64,000 nt of DNA from Nitrospirillum viridazoti. Its GTDB lineage: Bacteria; Pseudomonadota; Alphaproteobacteria; Azospirillales; Azospirillaceae. Of this stretch, positions 11,501 through 18,262 are shown piece by piece. The DNA lies in assembly GCF_007827975.1 (NCBI RefSeq), contig NZ_VITT01000002.1; one strand, given 5' to 3'. The notes below the pieces were generated by a model. That model ran no database searches. It had not been told where the DNA came from and saw nothing but the letters and a program-made list of their open reading frames with translations. The position numbers and the translations under genes are program-made. Every line of letters starts with the position of its first letter. Position 1 is the stretch's first letter.

Positions 11501-14500
11501 TTGGTCAGGCCGCCGGTGCCGCTGAGCACGCCGGTGAAGGTGCCACCGGCCACCGTCAGGGTGTTGGCGCCCAGCGTGATGGACCCGGCGCCGGCGATGG
11601 AACCGACGGTCTCGTCGGCCGACAGGGCCAGGGTGGCGCCTGAGGCCACCGACACGGTATCGGTATCGGCGATGGCGCTGCCGCCGCTGAGCGACAGGGT
11701 GCCGGCCGTGGCGGCGGCGGTGCCGGTAAAGGTGTTGGCGCCCGACAGGACCAGGGTGCCGGTACCGGCCTTGGTCAGGTTGCCGATCAGGCCGTTGCCG
11801 GTGTCGAAATCCTGGATAATGCCGGAGAAGGTGGACGTGTTACTGCCGCCGACCGTCACCGTCAGGGTGCCGCTGTTCAGCGTCACCGTGCCGGCGCCAC
11901 TCAGCGCGCCGATGGTCTCGTCGCTGCCGTTCAGGAACAGCGTGGCGCCCGTCGACACCGACACCGCACCGGCGTCGGCGATGCCGTTGCCGTTGGGCAG
12001 TTCCAGGGTGCCGGCGCTGACGGTCGTCAGGCCGGTATAGGTATTGGTGGCCGCCAGGCTCAGGGTCTGGTCGCCGGTCTTGGTCAGGCTGCCGGTGCCG
12101 GAAATGGGGGCATACAGTGTCAGATAGGCGCCGGTGCCGGAGACGTTGACCGTGCCGGCCCCGGCCAGCACCATGCCACCGGTGCTGGTTTCATCGATGA
12201 CGATGTTCTTGCCGGTGACGCTCAGTGTGTCGGTGTCGCCCAGGGTGACGTTGCTGGTGCCCGTCAGGTGGATGTCGGCGTTGTCGGCCAGATTGTCCAG
12301 ATAGATGATGTCGGCGCCGCCCTGGGCGGCGCCCTGCGCCAGGGCCTCACGCAGGCTGAAGCCATCGGCGGCGTTGCCGTTGCTTTGGTCGGCCGTGGTG
12401 GTGACGTAGATGGCGGAGCTGTTCACCGTCACGTCGGCGTTGGTGGTGTTGCCACTGCCGTCGTTCACGGCGAAGCGGATGGTCGTGTCGCCAAAGGGGG
12501 TGGCGTTGGCGTACTGGATCGCGTGAATCAGGGCCGCCACGTCCGCGCTGGTGGCGCTGGCCGTGAGGTTGATGGTCAGCACGCCGCCGGTGTTGGTGAA
12601 GCTCAGCGCATGGCCGTTGACCGTGACCGTGCCGCCGCTGACGCTCACGCTGTTGTCGAAGCTGAAGACGTCGTTGGCAGTGGCGTCGGCGGTCCCGCCC
12701 GAGGTCACGCGCTTCACCACGAGGCTGCCGCCGGCCCAGCCGGCGGTGTCGTTCTCCGCATCGCTGACCGTGACGGTGGTGCCGGAATCCAGGCGGATGG
12801 TGGTGCTGGCGTCCACCCAGGTGACGGTGTCGGTGTCCAGGTCGGTGATGACCGGGGCGGCGTTGGGGGAATTGGTTGAGACGCTCACCTTGGTCGCCGC
12901 AGCCTGCAGGTTGCCTACGGCATCCTGGGCCACGACGTATACGTCGTAGGCGGTGCTGGCGCTGAGACCGGTGATGCTGAAGCTGCCGTCAAAGCTGGCG
13001 CCCGTAGCGGCCATGTTGCCGGAATTCAGCACGGTGACGGAGGAATAGTTCGCGGCGGCCTTGACCTGGGCGGCGGTGGGTGCTGCGGCGCCGCTGGCCA
13101 CCACGATGTAGTAGAAGGTCCCGGCCTGGTCGATGCTGCCTGCCAGCGTGAAGCCGGTACTGCCCACGTTGGACGTGGCCGGCGTGACGTCGAAGCTGGG
13201 GGGGATGTTGTCGACGGTGGCGTTGGTGGTGTCGGTGGTGGTGGTGGTGTTGCCGGCGTTGTCGGTCGCGGTGACGGAGACGTTCTTGTTGGTCCCGTCG
13301 ATAGACCCGGCGACGATGGTATAGGTCGCGGTCCAGGTGCCGGCGCTGTTGCCGGCGACCACGGCGCTGCCGCCGCCGAAGGCGCTGAAGTCCACCGTGG
13401 CGCTGCTGATGGTGTCGGTGTTGAGGTCGCCGCCGGTGGTGCTTTTCCACGTTGCGGTGACGGTGTCGCCCACCTTGTAGACGCCGCCGGTGCCGGTGGC
13501 GCCGCTGATGGAGATGTTGGCGTCGGTGACCGTGGGGGCGACGTTGTCGACGGTGGCGTTGGTAGTGTCGGCCGTGGTGGTTGTGCCGAGGGTGCTGGTG
13601 GCGCTGACGGAGACGTTCTTGCTGGTGCCGTCGATGCTGCCGGCGACGATGGTGAAGGTGGCGGTCCAGAGGCCGCTGCCGTTGTTGGTGGCGGTCACGG
13701 CGCTGCCACCGCCGAAGGCGGTGAAGTCCATCGTCACAGCGGTGATGCCGCTGTTGTTGTCGCCGCTGGCGGTATTATCCCAGGTGGCGGTGACGGTGTC
13801 GCCGATCTTGTAGGCGCCACTGGTGCCGCTGGCGCCGCTGATGCTGATCTTGGCGTCTGTGACCGTGGGGCCGGGCGCCGTCACGGTGATGCTGGCCGTG
13901 TCGGTGACGGAGGAGAAGGCGGTGGTGCCACCGTTGGTGGCGGTCGTCACCTTGCTGCCGGCCGTGCCGCTGGTCTGGTCCCAGGCGCGGAAGGTGATGG
14001 TGGCGGTGCCGGTGTAGCTGCTGCTGGGCGCGAAATAGAGGCGGGTGGCGGCGTCCGCCTTCAGCAGCAGGGCGCTGGTGTTGCTGACCGTGCCGACACT
14101 GGTCCAGGTGGTGCCGCTGTTGGTGGTGTAATACCAGGTGCCGTTGGCGGTGTCGGTGAGGGTAATGGCGATGCCCGTCGCGGCGCTGAAGTCAGGGTCG
14201 GTGACGTTGCTTACGCCGGTGCCGATGCCCACCAATGCCGACACCAGAGTGCCGACGGACCCCGTGGGGGTGCTGGCGACGGTGTTCATTTCCGAGGTCA
14301 GGACCGGCGACTTGCTGGCGTCCAGCGTCGGCGCGTCGTTGATCGAGGTGACCGTGATCTTGCTGGTGCTGTCCGCCGTTCCGGTGGTGGTGTTGTCCTT
14401 CGGCGTCAGGGTGAAGGTCGTCACCTTGGTCGAAGCCGGCGCCACCTGGTTGGCGGTGGGCGTGAAGACCAGGGCTCTCAGGTTCGTCTGCAGCGTCGCG

Positions 14501-15831
14501 GTGCTGCTGGCGGTCAGGGTGTAGTGCGTGCCGTCCGTGCTGGTCAGGCCGGTGCCGGTCAGCGTGCCGTTGTTGGCGTCCAGCGTGATGTCGATGCTGT
14601 AGCTGGTGGCGCCGCTCACGCTGTCGCTGAACGAGACGCCGCTGAACGGCGTGGCCGTGGCGTTGTCGTTCGCCGTGCTGGTGTGCGTACCGCTCAGCGT
14701 GGGAAGGTCCTGGCACTGCGCCACGTCCGTGCGCGCCAGGAAGGCGCTCAGCGACGTCGTGTAGATGTTGTTGGCGGTATTCCACCCGGTGTTGGTCTGG
14801 CCGGGGTTCCAGAACAGGATGTAGGGGTTGCCGCTGTGGCGGGTGTAGCCGCCGATGTTGGTGCCGTTGTGATAGATGGTGGCGAAACCCGAGGCGCTCT
14901 GCGTGCCGGCGGTGCAGCCCAGGCAGTGGTCGATGTTCTCCATGCCGGCCACGGTGAAGGGCAGCACGGTGTCGATGGCGGCCCCGGTCGTGTACTCCAG
15001 CACCCAGTCACCCCCCAGGGCGGCCGGGCCCGTGCGGTCGGTGGAGGCGGCGACGTCGATGTCGTTGCCCAAGTAGCGGGCGAAGTCGTCCACGAACTGC
15101 TTGCCGGTGTCCGTGGCGGCGATGGAGCAGCCCAGCAGCAGGAAGTCGCCACCCGTCTTCATGGAGGCGCCGATGGCGGCCAGGTCGCTGGCGCGGCTGG
15201 CCAGGTCGCCGTCCGTCAGCACGTGGTTGCCGCCCAGGATGATGCCGCCGTCGCCGCCCTCGGTCACCAGGATGACGGTGTCCAGGTTCTTATAGCCGGA
15301 CAGCGCCTCGGCGATGCCATGGACGGTGCGCTGGCCCTCGCCCAGCAGGATCACGGGCACGGACGGATCCATGCCGGCGATCAGGGTCTGGTAGTCCGCG
15401 ACACTGGTATCGACGATAACCACCTCATGCACGCCGGAGGTGGTCGTCGTGGTGGGGGTGACCGTGGCGGCGGTGCTGGTGTCGGCGACCTTGGTGGTGT
15501 CCGCGGTGGCGGTCTTGGCCGTGTCGGTGGTTTTCGTTGTGTCCGTGGAGGCGCCGGCCGCCGAGGACCCAGGCGAGGACGAGGTGCCGCTGGTTGTCGA
15601 TTTGGCGCTGGTGTCGGTTGCCGTCGCGGCGGCGGCCTTGGCGGCCGCGTCCAGCAGAGCGGCGCTGGCCGCCGCGTCGGTGTGCGTATCCACCGTGGCC
15701 GTCGCCGCCGCCTTGGTGACCGTCGCTGCCGTGGCGGCGGCGGCGGCGTCGAACATCATGCGCGGTTCCAGGGCCAGGCGCAGGGCGCGCGGGGCGTTCT
15801 TGCGGACCGGGGGGCGTGAACCGTCGGGCAT
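1..15831 (-). CDS. Giant LEPR/DUF4347 repeat exoprotein (3' end outside window)
   Basis: The frame is open from ATG 15831 to base 1 (5,277 codons, no stop). Sampled translations along its length are in frame and protein-like. GGTGAG lies just upstream of the start. Residues 21-30 read LEPRMMFDAA, the N-terminal LEPR signature of very large proteobacterial exoproteins. An Ala/Thr-rich linker follows. Residues about 136-300 form a DUF4347 domain (VVIVDTSVADYQTLIAG at 138; LLLGCS further on). Ig/cadherin-like modules and a SLREAL segment come next. About sixteen autotransporter-associated beta-strand repeats follow, marked by TLTLSGTNTYTG and SAGTL. Two large cadherin-like modules and seven or more 123-residue repeats lead to the edge. 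There is no classical signal peptide. By analogy with related proteins, type I secretion and a role in adhesion or biofilm are plausible, but the C-terminus that would carry a secretion signal is missing. No transporter genes are visible here. Confidence 0.9.
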   Translation of the reverse strand, partial: MPDGSRPPVRKNAPRALRLALEPRMMFDAAAAATAATVTKAAATATVDTHTDAAASAALLDAAAKAAAATATDTSAKSTTSGTSSSPGSSAAGASTDTTKTTDTAKTATADTTKVADTSTAATVTPTTTTTSGVHEVVIVDTSVADYQTLIAGMDPSVPVILLGEGQRTVHGIAEALSGYKNLDTVILVTEGGDGGIILGGNHVLTDGDLASRASDLAAIGASMKTGGDFLLLGCSIAATDTGKQFVDDFARYLGNDIDVAASTDRTGPAALGGDWVLEYTTGAAIDTVLPFTVAGMENIDHCLGCTAGTQSASGFATIYHNGTNIGGYTRHSGNPYILFWNPGQTNTGWNTANNIYTTSLSAFLARTDVAQCQDLPTLSGTHTSTANDNATATPFSGVSFSDSVSGATSYSIDITLDANNGTLTGTGLTSTDGTHYTLTASSTATLQTNLRALVFTPTANQVAPASTKVTTFTLTPKDNTTTGTADSTSKITVTSINDAPTLDASKSPVLTSEMNTVASTPTGSVGTLVSALVGIGTGVSNVTDPDFSAATGIAITLTDTANGTWYYTTNSGTTWTSVGTVSNTSALLLKADAATRLYFAPSSSYTGTATITFRAWDQTSGTAGSKVTTATNGGTTAFSSVTDTASITVTAPGPTVTDAKISISGASGTSGAYKIGDTVTATWDNTASGDNNSGITAVTMDFTAFGGGSAVTATNNGSGLWTATFTIVAGSIDGTSKNVSVSATSTLGTTTTADTTNATVDNVAPTVTDANISISGATGTGGVYKVGDTVTATWKSTTGGDLNTDTISSATVDFSAFGGGSAVVAGNSAGTWTATYTIVAGSIDGTNKNVSVTATDNAGNTTTTTDTTNATVDNIPPSFDVTPATSNVGSTGFTLAGSIDQAGTFYYIVVASGAAAPTAAQVKAAANYSSVTVLNSGNMAATGASFDGSFSITGLSASTAYDVYVVAQDAVGNLQAAATKVSVSTNSPNAAPVITDLDTDTVTWVDASTTIRLDSGTTVTVSDAENDTAGWAGGSLVVKRVTSGGTADATANDVFSFDNSVSVSGGTVTVNGHALSFTNTGGVLTINLTASATSADVAALIHAIQYANATPFGDTTIRFAVNDGSGNTTNADVTVNSSAIYVTTTADQSNGNAADGFSLREALAQGAAQGGADIIYLDNLADNADIHLTGTSNVTLGDTDTLSVTGKNIVIDETSTGGMVLAGAGTVNVSGTGAYLTLYAPISGTGSLTKTGDQTLSLAATNTYTGLTTVSAGTLELPNGNGIADAGAVSVSTGATLFLNGSDETIGALSGAGTVTLNSGTLTVTVGGSNTSTFSGIIQDFDTGNGLIGNLTKAGTGTLVLSGANTFTGTAAATAGTLSLSGGSAIADTDTVSVASGATLALSADETVGSIAGAGSITLGANTLTVAGGTFTGVLSGTGGLTKTSSGQLSLSGSSTYTGATTITGGTLQVTNGTALSDSTAVSVGASGTFRLQNFNETVGSLSGSGTVTLNGGTLTVGGDNTSGTFSGVIQDGTSAGGLTKAGTGTLTLSGTNTYTGTTTISAGKLEAATSGALGSSTGGTTIASAGTLLIDDGVTIADAVSTAGNGSLTLNTSTGSATVSGNVTLTADARLNVNGTGTLTLSGTLGGAFTLYKNVGTGTLVLSGSNSGASTNLNIATGTLSITDNTNLAGGTLTLNGGALAVTGSAVTVSKAIVLSSGGGTIRNANALTLSGVISSTGSLTKTGAGTLTLSGTNTYSGSTTITAGVLAVASLGSTSSLIFNGGTLASTTGFSSSTAVTINAGGGTIDVTSGAVTLGGVISGTGALDLKSTTSGNALKLSGNSTFSGGVTLDGGILDISSNTALGTGTLTINGGKIRSTTNLTYNLANNLVLNTDLLMAGSYALTFAGTVDLGGGTRTINDQLGAGKDLTFSGVVGNGSLNIASQSNGGTYASVVLGGTSNTYTNVTVTTGTLSIAGAGSLGSGSLTMAGGTLLINGAASIAKNIAVTASSTIQVASGNAATLSGNITGSTGTLTLTTGTGATDGLTLSGANTYTGAMTVAAGTVTLSGGSAVADTSAVSVATGATLALAATETIGSLSGGGTVTLSTNTLTVNEASTDDTVFSGAITGTGGLTKTGTGTLELSGTNTYTGATTISAGQIMVSGGSAISDSSAVSVASGATLTLQASNETVGSLSGAGTVTLNGGTLTTGGSNTSTTFSGVLEDGGLAGGITKAGTGTLTLTGTNTYTGTTTVSAGTLEVGSSGALGSATGGTTVASGAALQLDSGVTVADALTIAGSGISSGGALILSSGTATLSGNLTLSAAATVTVADPATLTVGGTLAGAFSLTRSFGNGALVLTANNSAATTNLNIQNGTLSITDQTNLTAGTLTLNMGNTGVGGLLVTGNNVTISKNITLGASGGIISNANALTLSGNITGGVSSNLSHVISLTKVGAGKLTLSGTNTYASSTGALGATMVSAGTLSVSSNANLGSTTINGAVVLGGGTLEVTGTSVTLPNAIVLNADSSISATNSATLSGVISGSRNLTLNGVGTLTLSGTNTYTGTTSVTGGTLSITDNTNLSTAALTLDGGTLVVTGSGVTLTNAVTLGTNGGTISDANALTLSGVVSGTGTLTKTGAGTLTLSGTNTYTGATTVSGGTLSITDNTNLGSGGLTLDGSTLTLTGTTVTLSGNILLSTGGGTISTANTLTLSGVISGTGNLTKTGTGTLILSGANTYTGTTTISAGKLEAATSGALGSSTGGTTIASAGTLLIDDGVTIADAVSTAGNGSLTLNTSTGSATVSGNVTLTADARLNVNGTGTLTLSGTLGGAFTLYKNVGTGTLVLSGSNSGASTNLNIATGTLSIAGQSNLAGGTLTLNGGALAVTGSGVTVSKAITLGTGGGTINNAADVTLSGVISSTGSLSKTGAGTLTLSGTNTYTGTTTVTAGTLSITADSNLGAGSVTLSGGTLAVTGSSVTIDNAIILAAASSISAANTATLSGVISGSSNLTLNGVGTLTLSGANTYTGTTTVIDGTLSIAAAANLGSGALTLNGGTLAVTGSSVSLSQAVALGSNGGTVSTANALTLSGVVSGSGDLTMNGGGTVTLSGTNTYTGDTIVRDASLRIAAAANLGGSALTLNGGTLTVTGSSVSLSQNLNLSVGNGTLNTDNSLTLSGAVTGFGSLFKGGTGTVTLSGDGSGYTDTTYVQAGTLALTGSVGGDVNVQDGATLAGTGTIGGNLRVYGGGTLAPGIEGVNNGIGTLTVTGNVNLGGALQIQIAGTSGNNDVLSVGGNVVLNDGSGNAGTLTLSAVGGYTVALGDSFTIVNNTGSGTTDTTAFDNLDSNGQADLSGGKALITNSGGTGNDIVASVLNSAPNLNATPVTNANYIEGADAVTLFSAATVSAGESNQKIHSLTVALAGLADGAAETLQVDGTLVSLTNQNTVTTTNGYTVSVLVTTSTSGNVVRYFAGVTITKAGDFSAADAESLINGLGYKNTSDDPTPGNGRTIALTIIQDNGGTANGGHDTTAVDIVSTVTITPVNDAPTLPSSGATATIPATPINTTSTAVTVSSILSDAGYADVDGHGVSGVAITGLSGAGTWQYSTDGTNWFGVGTVSASGGLLLNSTAQLRYVPDGSTAETATLTFKGWDETSGTASSGSTRQTADTTTNGGATAYSTNNGTVSVAAQGAVMTAGGSVTYVEAGTAGAIDTTLTVADSATSTLTSATVTIGSVVAGDVLTFVNTANITGSYNASTGVLTLTGSDTLANYQAALRSITFSSTSQDPTLGGTRTSRTVTWSVNDGIAPSAGVTSTVNITAVNDAPTLSTTPATSPVFTEGGSAVSLFSGTTISAVEAGQKISGLTLTVGGLADGTSEILSVDGQDVTLVDGTSVTTTANGYGVAVSVTSGTATVTITKSGGATAAATQTLVDGLTYKDTSSDPTAGSGRTVTLTAIQDNGGTANSGHDTTTLTASATVTLHPVNQAPTLTTTPAASPNYVEGANAVALFSGTTVSTSEASQSVHAITLTVGGLADGASETLSIDGQSVALTNGNSATTTANGYSVSVSVTSGTATVTITKAGDFSATAAQTLVNGLAYKNTSDDPTAGSGRTVTLTSVQDNGGTANGGADTTTLTASTTVTITPVNDAPTLPSGAAITGPGTPGTTPSAGVTVSSLLSDAGYADPDAHGVAGIAITAIAGSPGTWQYSTDGGTTWNSVGSVSTTSALLLDGTAQLRFTPSAFAVGTSVLTFKAWDETSGTATSGATRSTGDITTGGTAYSTNVGTLSIAAQGITLTAGGTSSYTEAGIATVVDSSLTLTDTATNTLTSAIVEIAGGVADDLLSFTAQNGITGSYNSLTGFLSLSGSASVADYQAALRSITFSSTSQDPTLGGTRNSRTIVWFANDGIQLSLSATSTVNITAVNTAPVLTVPGAQTLTDTLAHGLSVSVADPDAGTGIETVTLGAGKGNLAVTASGGANVTGSGTGSVTITGTLADVNATLASLTYTTTVTASDSDTITIGVNDGGNTGTGGALTDAKTIAVTLTGNAAPTVSVAGAQSYTDTNSHAITGVGVTDSLAGNTVTATVSDLHGNLGFTAAGSASVTGAGTGSVTITGSLADVNATLATLSYATTATATGTDTITVTVNDGGGNLIGGAKSTTQTIAVNLTGNDTPSLALPGGQSYVDQAGHPITGVAITDALPGGTVTATVSDLHGNLSFTAAGSATVTGGGTGSVTITGNLADVNATLATLSYATTLSTAGSDTITVAVDDGGTARIGGAKSTSGTIAVAIATNDTPVLTVAGAQAYNDTNAHAITGVSVADTYGGTVTATVSDLHGNLGFTTAGSASVTGAGTGSVIITGTLADVNATLATLTYATTATTTGSDTITVTVNDGGGSLIGGAKSATQTIAVNLTGNDTPVLTVAGAQSYNDTSAHAITGVSISDTLQGGTVTATVADLHGNLGLTASGSASVTGGGTGSVIITGSLADVNATLATLTYATTATATGSDTIIVSVNDGGTTRIGGAKAAVQTIAVNLTGNDTPVLTVAGTQTYTDTNVHAITGVSVSDSLQGSTVTAALIATQGNISVTASGGATVSGSGSGVVSITGSLADVNATLATLSYATTATTTGADVLTVALSDGGSNRIGGAKSTVQTITINLTGNDTPVLTVAGAQSYNDTNAHAITGVSISDSLTGTTVTATVTATQGNVAATASGAATLAGNGTGSLTITGSLADVNATLASLTYATTATATGSDTITVTANDGGTARIGGAKSTVQTIAVSLTG
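2575..5210 (-). repeat. Two copies of a ~1.8-kb cadherin-like super-module
   Basis: Two stretches about 1.8 kb (about 600 residues) apart encode matching modules: roughly 2575-3407 and 4378-5210. Both contain STSQDPTLGGTR, a WDETSGTA(S/T) motif and a WQYSTDG motif in the same order. The intervening segments are also related: both carry a DNGGTAN motif. Boundaries are approximate. Confidence 0.75.
7171..7627 (-). repeat. Intragenic near-identical duplication, copy A
   Basis: About 457 bp here are almost identical to 10711-11167, offset 3,540 bp (exactly 1,180 codons). Only scattered single-base differences were seen, for example near 7325/10865 and 7397/10937. Both copies lie in the beta-strand repeat array and share the reading frame. 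Confidence 0.88.
10711..11167 (-). repeat. Intragenic near-identical duplication, copy B
   Basis: This is the second copy of the 7171-7627 segment. Identity falls off sharply on both sides, where neighbouring repeats share only family-level similarity. That suggests recent duplication or gene conversion within the exoprotein gene. Confidence 0.88.
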
Positions 15832-16312
15832 GGCGTGCACTCACCAATTGGAATAGGCGGTCTCGGGGAAATGTACCCGGAAGATAGGGGTTTTCTTTAC
15901 AAAAAACCCCTCCATCGCTGCAACAGCTCCCCCATAGCGCTTAAATCACAAGTTGCCACAACCCGCCAGTCAAATCAGAAGTAGGGATGCCTCTTCTGAA
16001 GAGGACTATCTTTTGTGACTGAATGTGAGAGTGCGCTAAGCGGCCCTTCTGCAATCCATCTTTCCCGATCCCTCCTATTCAAAAGTATGGCGCTTAAGAA
16101 ATTCTTACCATCCAACGAACGTATTCGCCGCCTGTTCGGGGTAATCCCCGCGCACCGTATTTATGTGCGACGCAATATTAATAGGGATTTAACCAAGGTC
16201 GCCATGGAACGGGTGGAATCCCAAGCTCAAATTTGATAGAGACATCCGTGGGTAGTGACGCGGCATCAGAAATACAGGGGTAGCGTACCTGCCGAAAAGG
16301 TATAGGAAAAGG
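15832..16312. promoter_or_regulatory. Divergent intergenic region between exoprotein and TIGR03032 gene
   Basis: These 481 bases separate two divergent genes and must hold both promoters. The region is less GC-rich than its surroundings. A 73-codon frame at 16015-16236 has no family resemblance and no clear ribosome binding site, so I do not call it. I could not assign promoters with confidence. The notable element is the hairpin at 15886-15911. Confidence 0.6.
15886..15911 (-). promoter_or_regulatory. Inverted repeat in the leader of the giant exoprotein gene
   Basis: Arms AGGGGTTTT and AAAACCCCT (9 bp each) flank an 8-base loop. On the minus strand the element ends 54 bases before the ATG at 15831. 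It could be a leader hairpin or a protein-binding site. No run of T follows that would make it a clear terminator. Confidence 0.45.
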
Positions 16313-17572
16313 ATGGCTATGGTATCCGAAGTGGAAAATCCCGCGCGGGAAAAGACGGCGGGTGGGGAAAATTCCATCGCCGTCGCCACGCAGGACAAGA
16401 TGGAGCCGCCCCAGTTCTTGCCGTCCCCGGGTTTCTCCGCCTGGCTGGAGGGAACGGGCGGCAGCCTGATCCTGTCCACCTATCAATCCGGACGCCTGAT
16501 TTTCCTTTACATGATGGAAGGCCGGCTGCATGTGCTGGACCGGGTGGTCGGCACTGCCATGGGCTTGGCCGTGGATGACGACAAGCTTTGGGTAGGCAAC
16601 CGGGAGCAAATCTGGAAGTTCGCCAATACCGGCCCGGCGGTGGTGGATGGCAAGGGCTATGGCGCCGTCTACATGCCACGCAAGGGCTATTTCGTCGGGC
16701 CCTGCGACACGCATGACATCATCGCCGACGCCACGTTCCAGGGTGAGCGGCATCCGCTGGTCTTCTCCAGCACCAGTTTCAGCTGCATCGCGACCTTGGA
16801 TGAGCAGTACAATTTCCGGCCCCTGTGGATGCCGGACTTCGTCACCGCTTTGACCGCCGAGGATCGATGCCACCTGAACGGTATTGGCGCGCGGGACGGC
16901 CGGGTCGCGTATGCCACGATATGCGGACGTTATGACGAGCCCATGGGGTGGCGGGCCGGCCGCAACGGCGGTGGCATGGTGGTCGACCTGGAATCGGGTG
17001 AGGTCGTCGCCCAGGGCCTGTCCATGCCCCATTCACCCCGCTGGTACCGCGACCGGCTTTGGCTGCTGAATTCCGCCGCCGGGGAATTCGGCTATGTCGA
17101 TCCGGAGCGCGGTGGCTTCGTGCCCGTGGCGGACTGCCCTGGCTTCGCCCGCGGTCTGACCTTTCTGGGCGATTACGCGATCATCGGCCTGTCGCAGCTG
17201 CGCCCGAACAGTTTTGGCAAGGGCATGGCGCTGCACGACAAGTTGGCGGCCGGCAACATACAGCAGCGCTGCGGCCTGCAGATCATCGACCTGCGCACCG
17301 GCCGAAATGCCCACTGGCTGACCATCGCCGGGCCGGTGACGGAGCTCTACGACGTGGTGTTCAAGTCCGGCATCCAGCGGCCCTACTGCCCCGGCTTCCG
17401 TGAACCCTACATGCACCAGCAGCGGGTGCACCTGCCGGAAACGCGTTTTGAGCATCCCTATCGCGGCAAACTTCAGATGCTGAGAACCCGCCCACCGGAA
17501 CCGACACAACCGGTTCCGGCGCGGGCTGAAGGAAACGGCGGCGCTTCGCCAATGGATAAACAGGGAACCTAG
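16313..17572 (+). CDS. TIGR03032-family (DUF4915-like) protein
   Basis: The 419-residue product matches the TIGR03032 family, of unknown function. Recognisable parts are GFSAWLEGTGGSLILSTYQ (about 43-61), LWVGNREQIWKF, LNGIGARDGRVAYAT (about 188-202), MPHSPRWYRDRLWLLNSA (about 239-256) and PGFARGLTFLGDYAIIGLSQ. Spaced beta-rich blocks with W/Y/G turns suggest a beta-propeller-like fold. There is no signal peptide, so it is probably cytoplasmic. ATG 16313 follows AGGAAAAGG; ATG 16319 is an alternative. It is divergent from the giant exoprotein and runs in the same direction as the three collar proteins. A role in making or handling the surface protein is inference only. Confidence 0.8.
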   Translation: MAMVSEVENPAREKTAGGENSIAVATQDKMEPPQFLPSPGFSAWLEGTGGSLILSTYQSGRLIFLYMMEGRLHVLDRVVGTAMGLAVDDDKLWVGNREQIWKFANTGPAVVDGKGYGAVYMPRKGYFVGPCDTHDIIADATFQGERHPLVFSSTSFSCIATLDEQYNFRPLWMPDFVTALTAEDRCHLNGIGARDGRVAYATICGRYDEPMGWRAGRNGGGMVVDLESGEVVAQGLSMPHSPRWYRDRLWLLNSAAGEFGYVDPERGGFVPVADCPGFARGLTFLGDYAIIGLSQLRPNSFGKGMALHDKLAAGNIQQRCGLQIIDLRTGRNAHWLTIAGPVTELYDVVFKSGIQRPYCPGFREPYMHQQRVHLPETRFEHPYRGKLQMLRTRPPEPTQPVPARAEGNGGASPMDKQGT

Positions 17573-17693
17573 CCTTTTGCGCGATTATCCTGATGGTGTT
17601 TGACGGTAAGCGCGTGTATCTTCGCGAATGAATTACCTAAGAATGTAAGAATCACTCACATATTCCCTCAACTCAATCAAGGGGAGGTGAACG

Positions 17694-18215
17694 ATGGACC
17701 CATTTGTCGGTGAGATCCGCATTTTCACCTGGGACTGGGCGCCCAAAGGCTGGGCGCTATGTAATGGCGCCCTGTTGAATCTGCAGCAGAATGTGGCGCT
17801 TTATTCGTTGATCGGCGTTTATTACGGCGGCAACGGTACCACCAACTTCAACATCCCCGACCTGCGAGGCCGCACCCCCCGCCATCTCAGCCAGCAGCAG
17901 CCGCAGGTCGGCCTGTCCGCCGGGTCGGAAAACGTGACCCTGACGGCCGCCAACCTGCCGCAGCATACCCATTCGACCAATGTCGCCAATAGTCCCGGGA
18001 CGACACCCCCGGCCGCCCTCGCGGGCCGGCTGCCAGGCAACTGCAGCACCACCAACCCGGTCTATATTCCAGCCGCCAATGCCGGCACGACCGTCGCGTT
18101 GAACCAGGCCAGCGTCGCCGTCGCGGGCAGCAGCAGCCCGGTGGCCAACATGCAGCCATGGGTAACGGCGAACTATTGCATCGCCATCAGCGGTATTTTC
18201 CCTCCGCGGAACTGA
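17694..18215 (+). CDS. Phage-tail-collar-domain protein (Mdp-like), copy 1
   Basis: The 173-residue protein starts FVGEIRIFTWDWAPKGWALCNG, which continues into the Tail Collar domain (PF07484) of microcystin-dependent-protein-like proteins. Further motifs are ALYSLIGVYYGGNGTTNFNI, PDLRGRTPRH, and a C-terminal MQPWVTANYCIAISGIFPPRN. A strong Shine-Dalgarno (GGAGGTGA) sits a few bases before ATG 17694. It is the first of three tandem paralogues of similar size. Domains of this type form the receptor-binding tips of short phage fibres. No other phage genes are nearby, so a host-encoded surface or secreted fibre is more likely than a prophage part. Confidence 0.9.
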   Translation: MDPFVGEIRIFTWDWAPKGWALCNGALLNLQQNVALYSLIGVYYGGNGTTNFNIPDLRGRTPRHLSQQQPQVGLSAGSENVTLTAANLPQHTHSTNVANSPGTTPPAALAGRLPGNCSTTNPVYIPAANAGTTVALNQASVAVAGSSSPVANMQPWVTANYCIAISGIFPPRN

Positions 18216-18262
18216 CTTTCCCTCATCCCCGTCCCCTTATCGACGTATATGGGAGGACACGC

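Larger units (their letters stand above)
5730..12070 (-). repeat. Autotransporter-associated beta-strand (PATR-like) repeat array
   Basis: Reverse-strand codons for NTYTG followed by TT(I/V)SAGTL recur about sixteen times, near 12034, 11735, 11456, 11162, 10556, 9940, 9665, 9380, 9086, 8432, 8144, 7883, 7622, 7016, 6758 and 6496. The usual unit is LTKTGTGTLTLSGTNTYTG. This matches the passenger-associated transport repeat (TIGR02601/PF12951) of autotransporter passengers. Such repeats fold as a beta-helix. No C-terminal autotransporter barrel can be assessed because the gene leaves the window. Confidence 0.85.

Noticed and set aside
16015..16236. 73-codon frame upstream of the TIGR03032 gene
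   Set aside because: There is no ribosome binding site, no family pattern, and the composition is that of an intergenic region.
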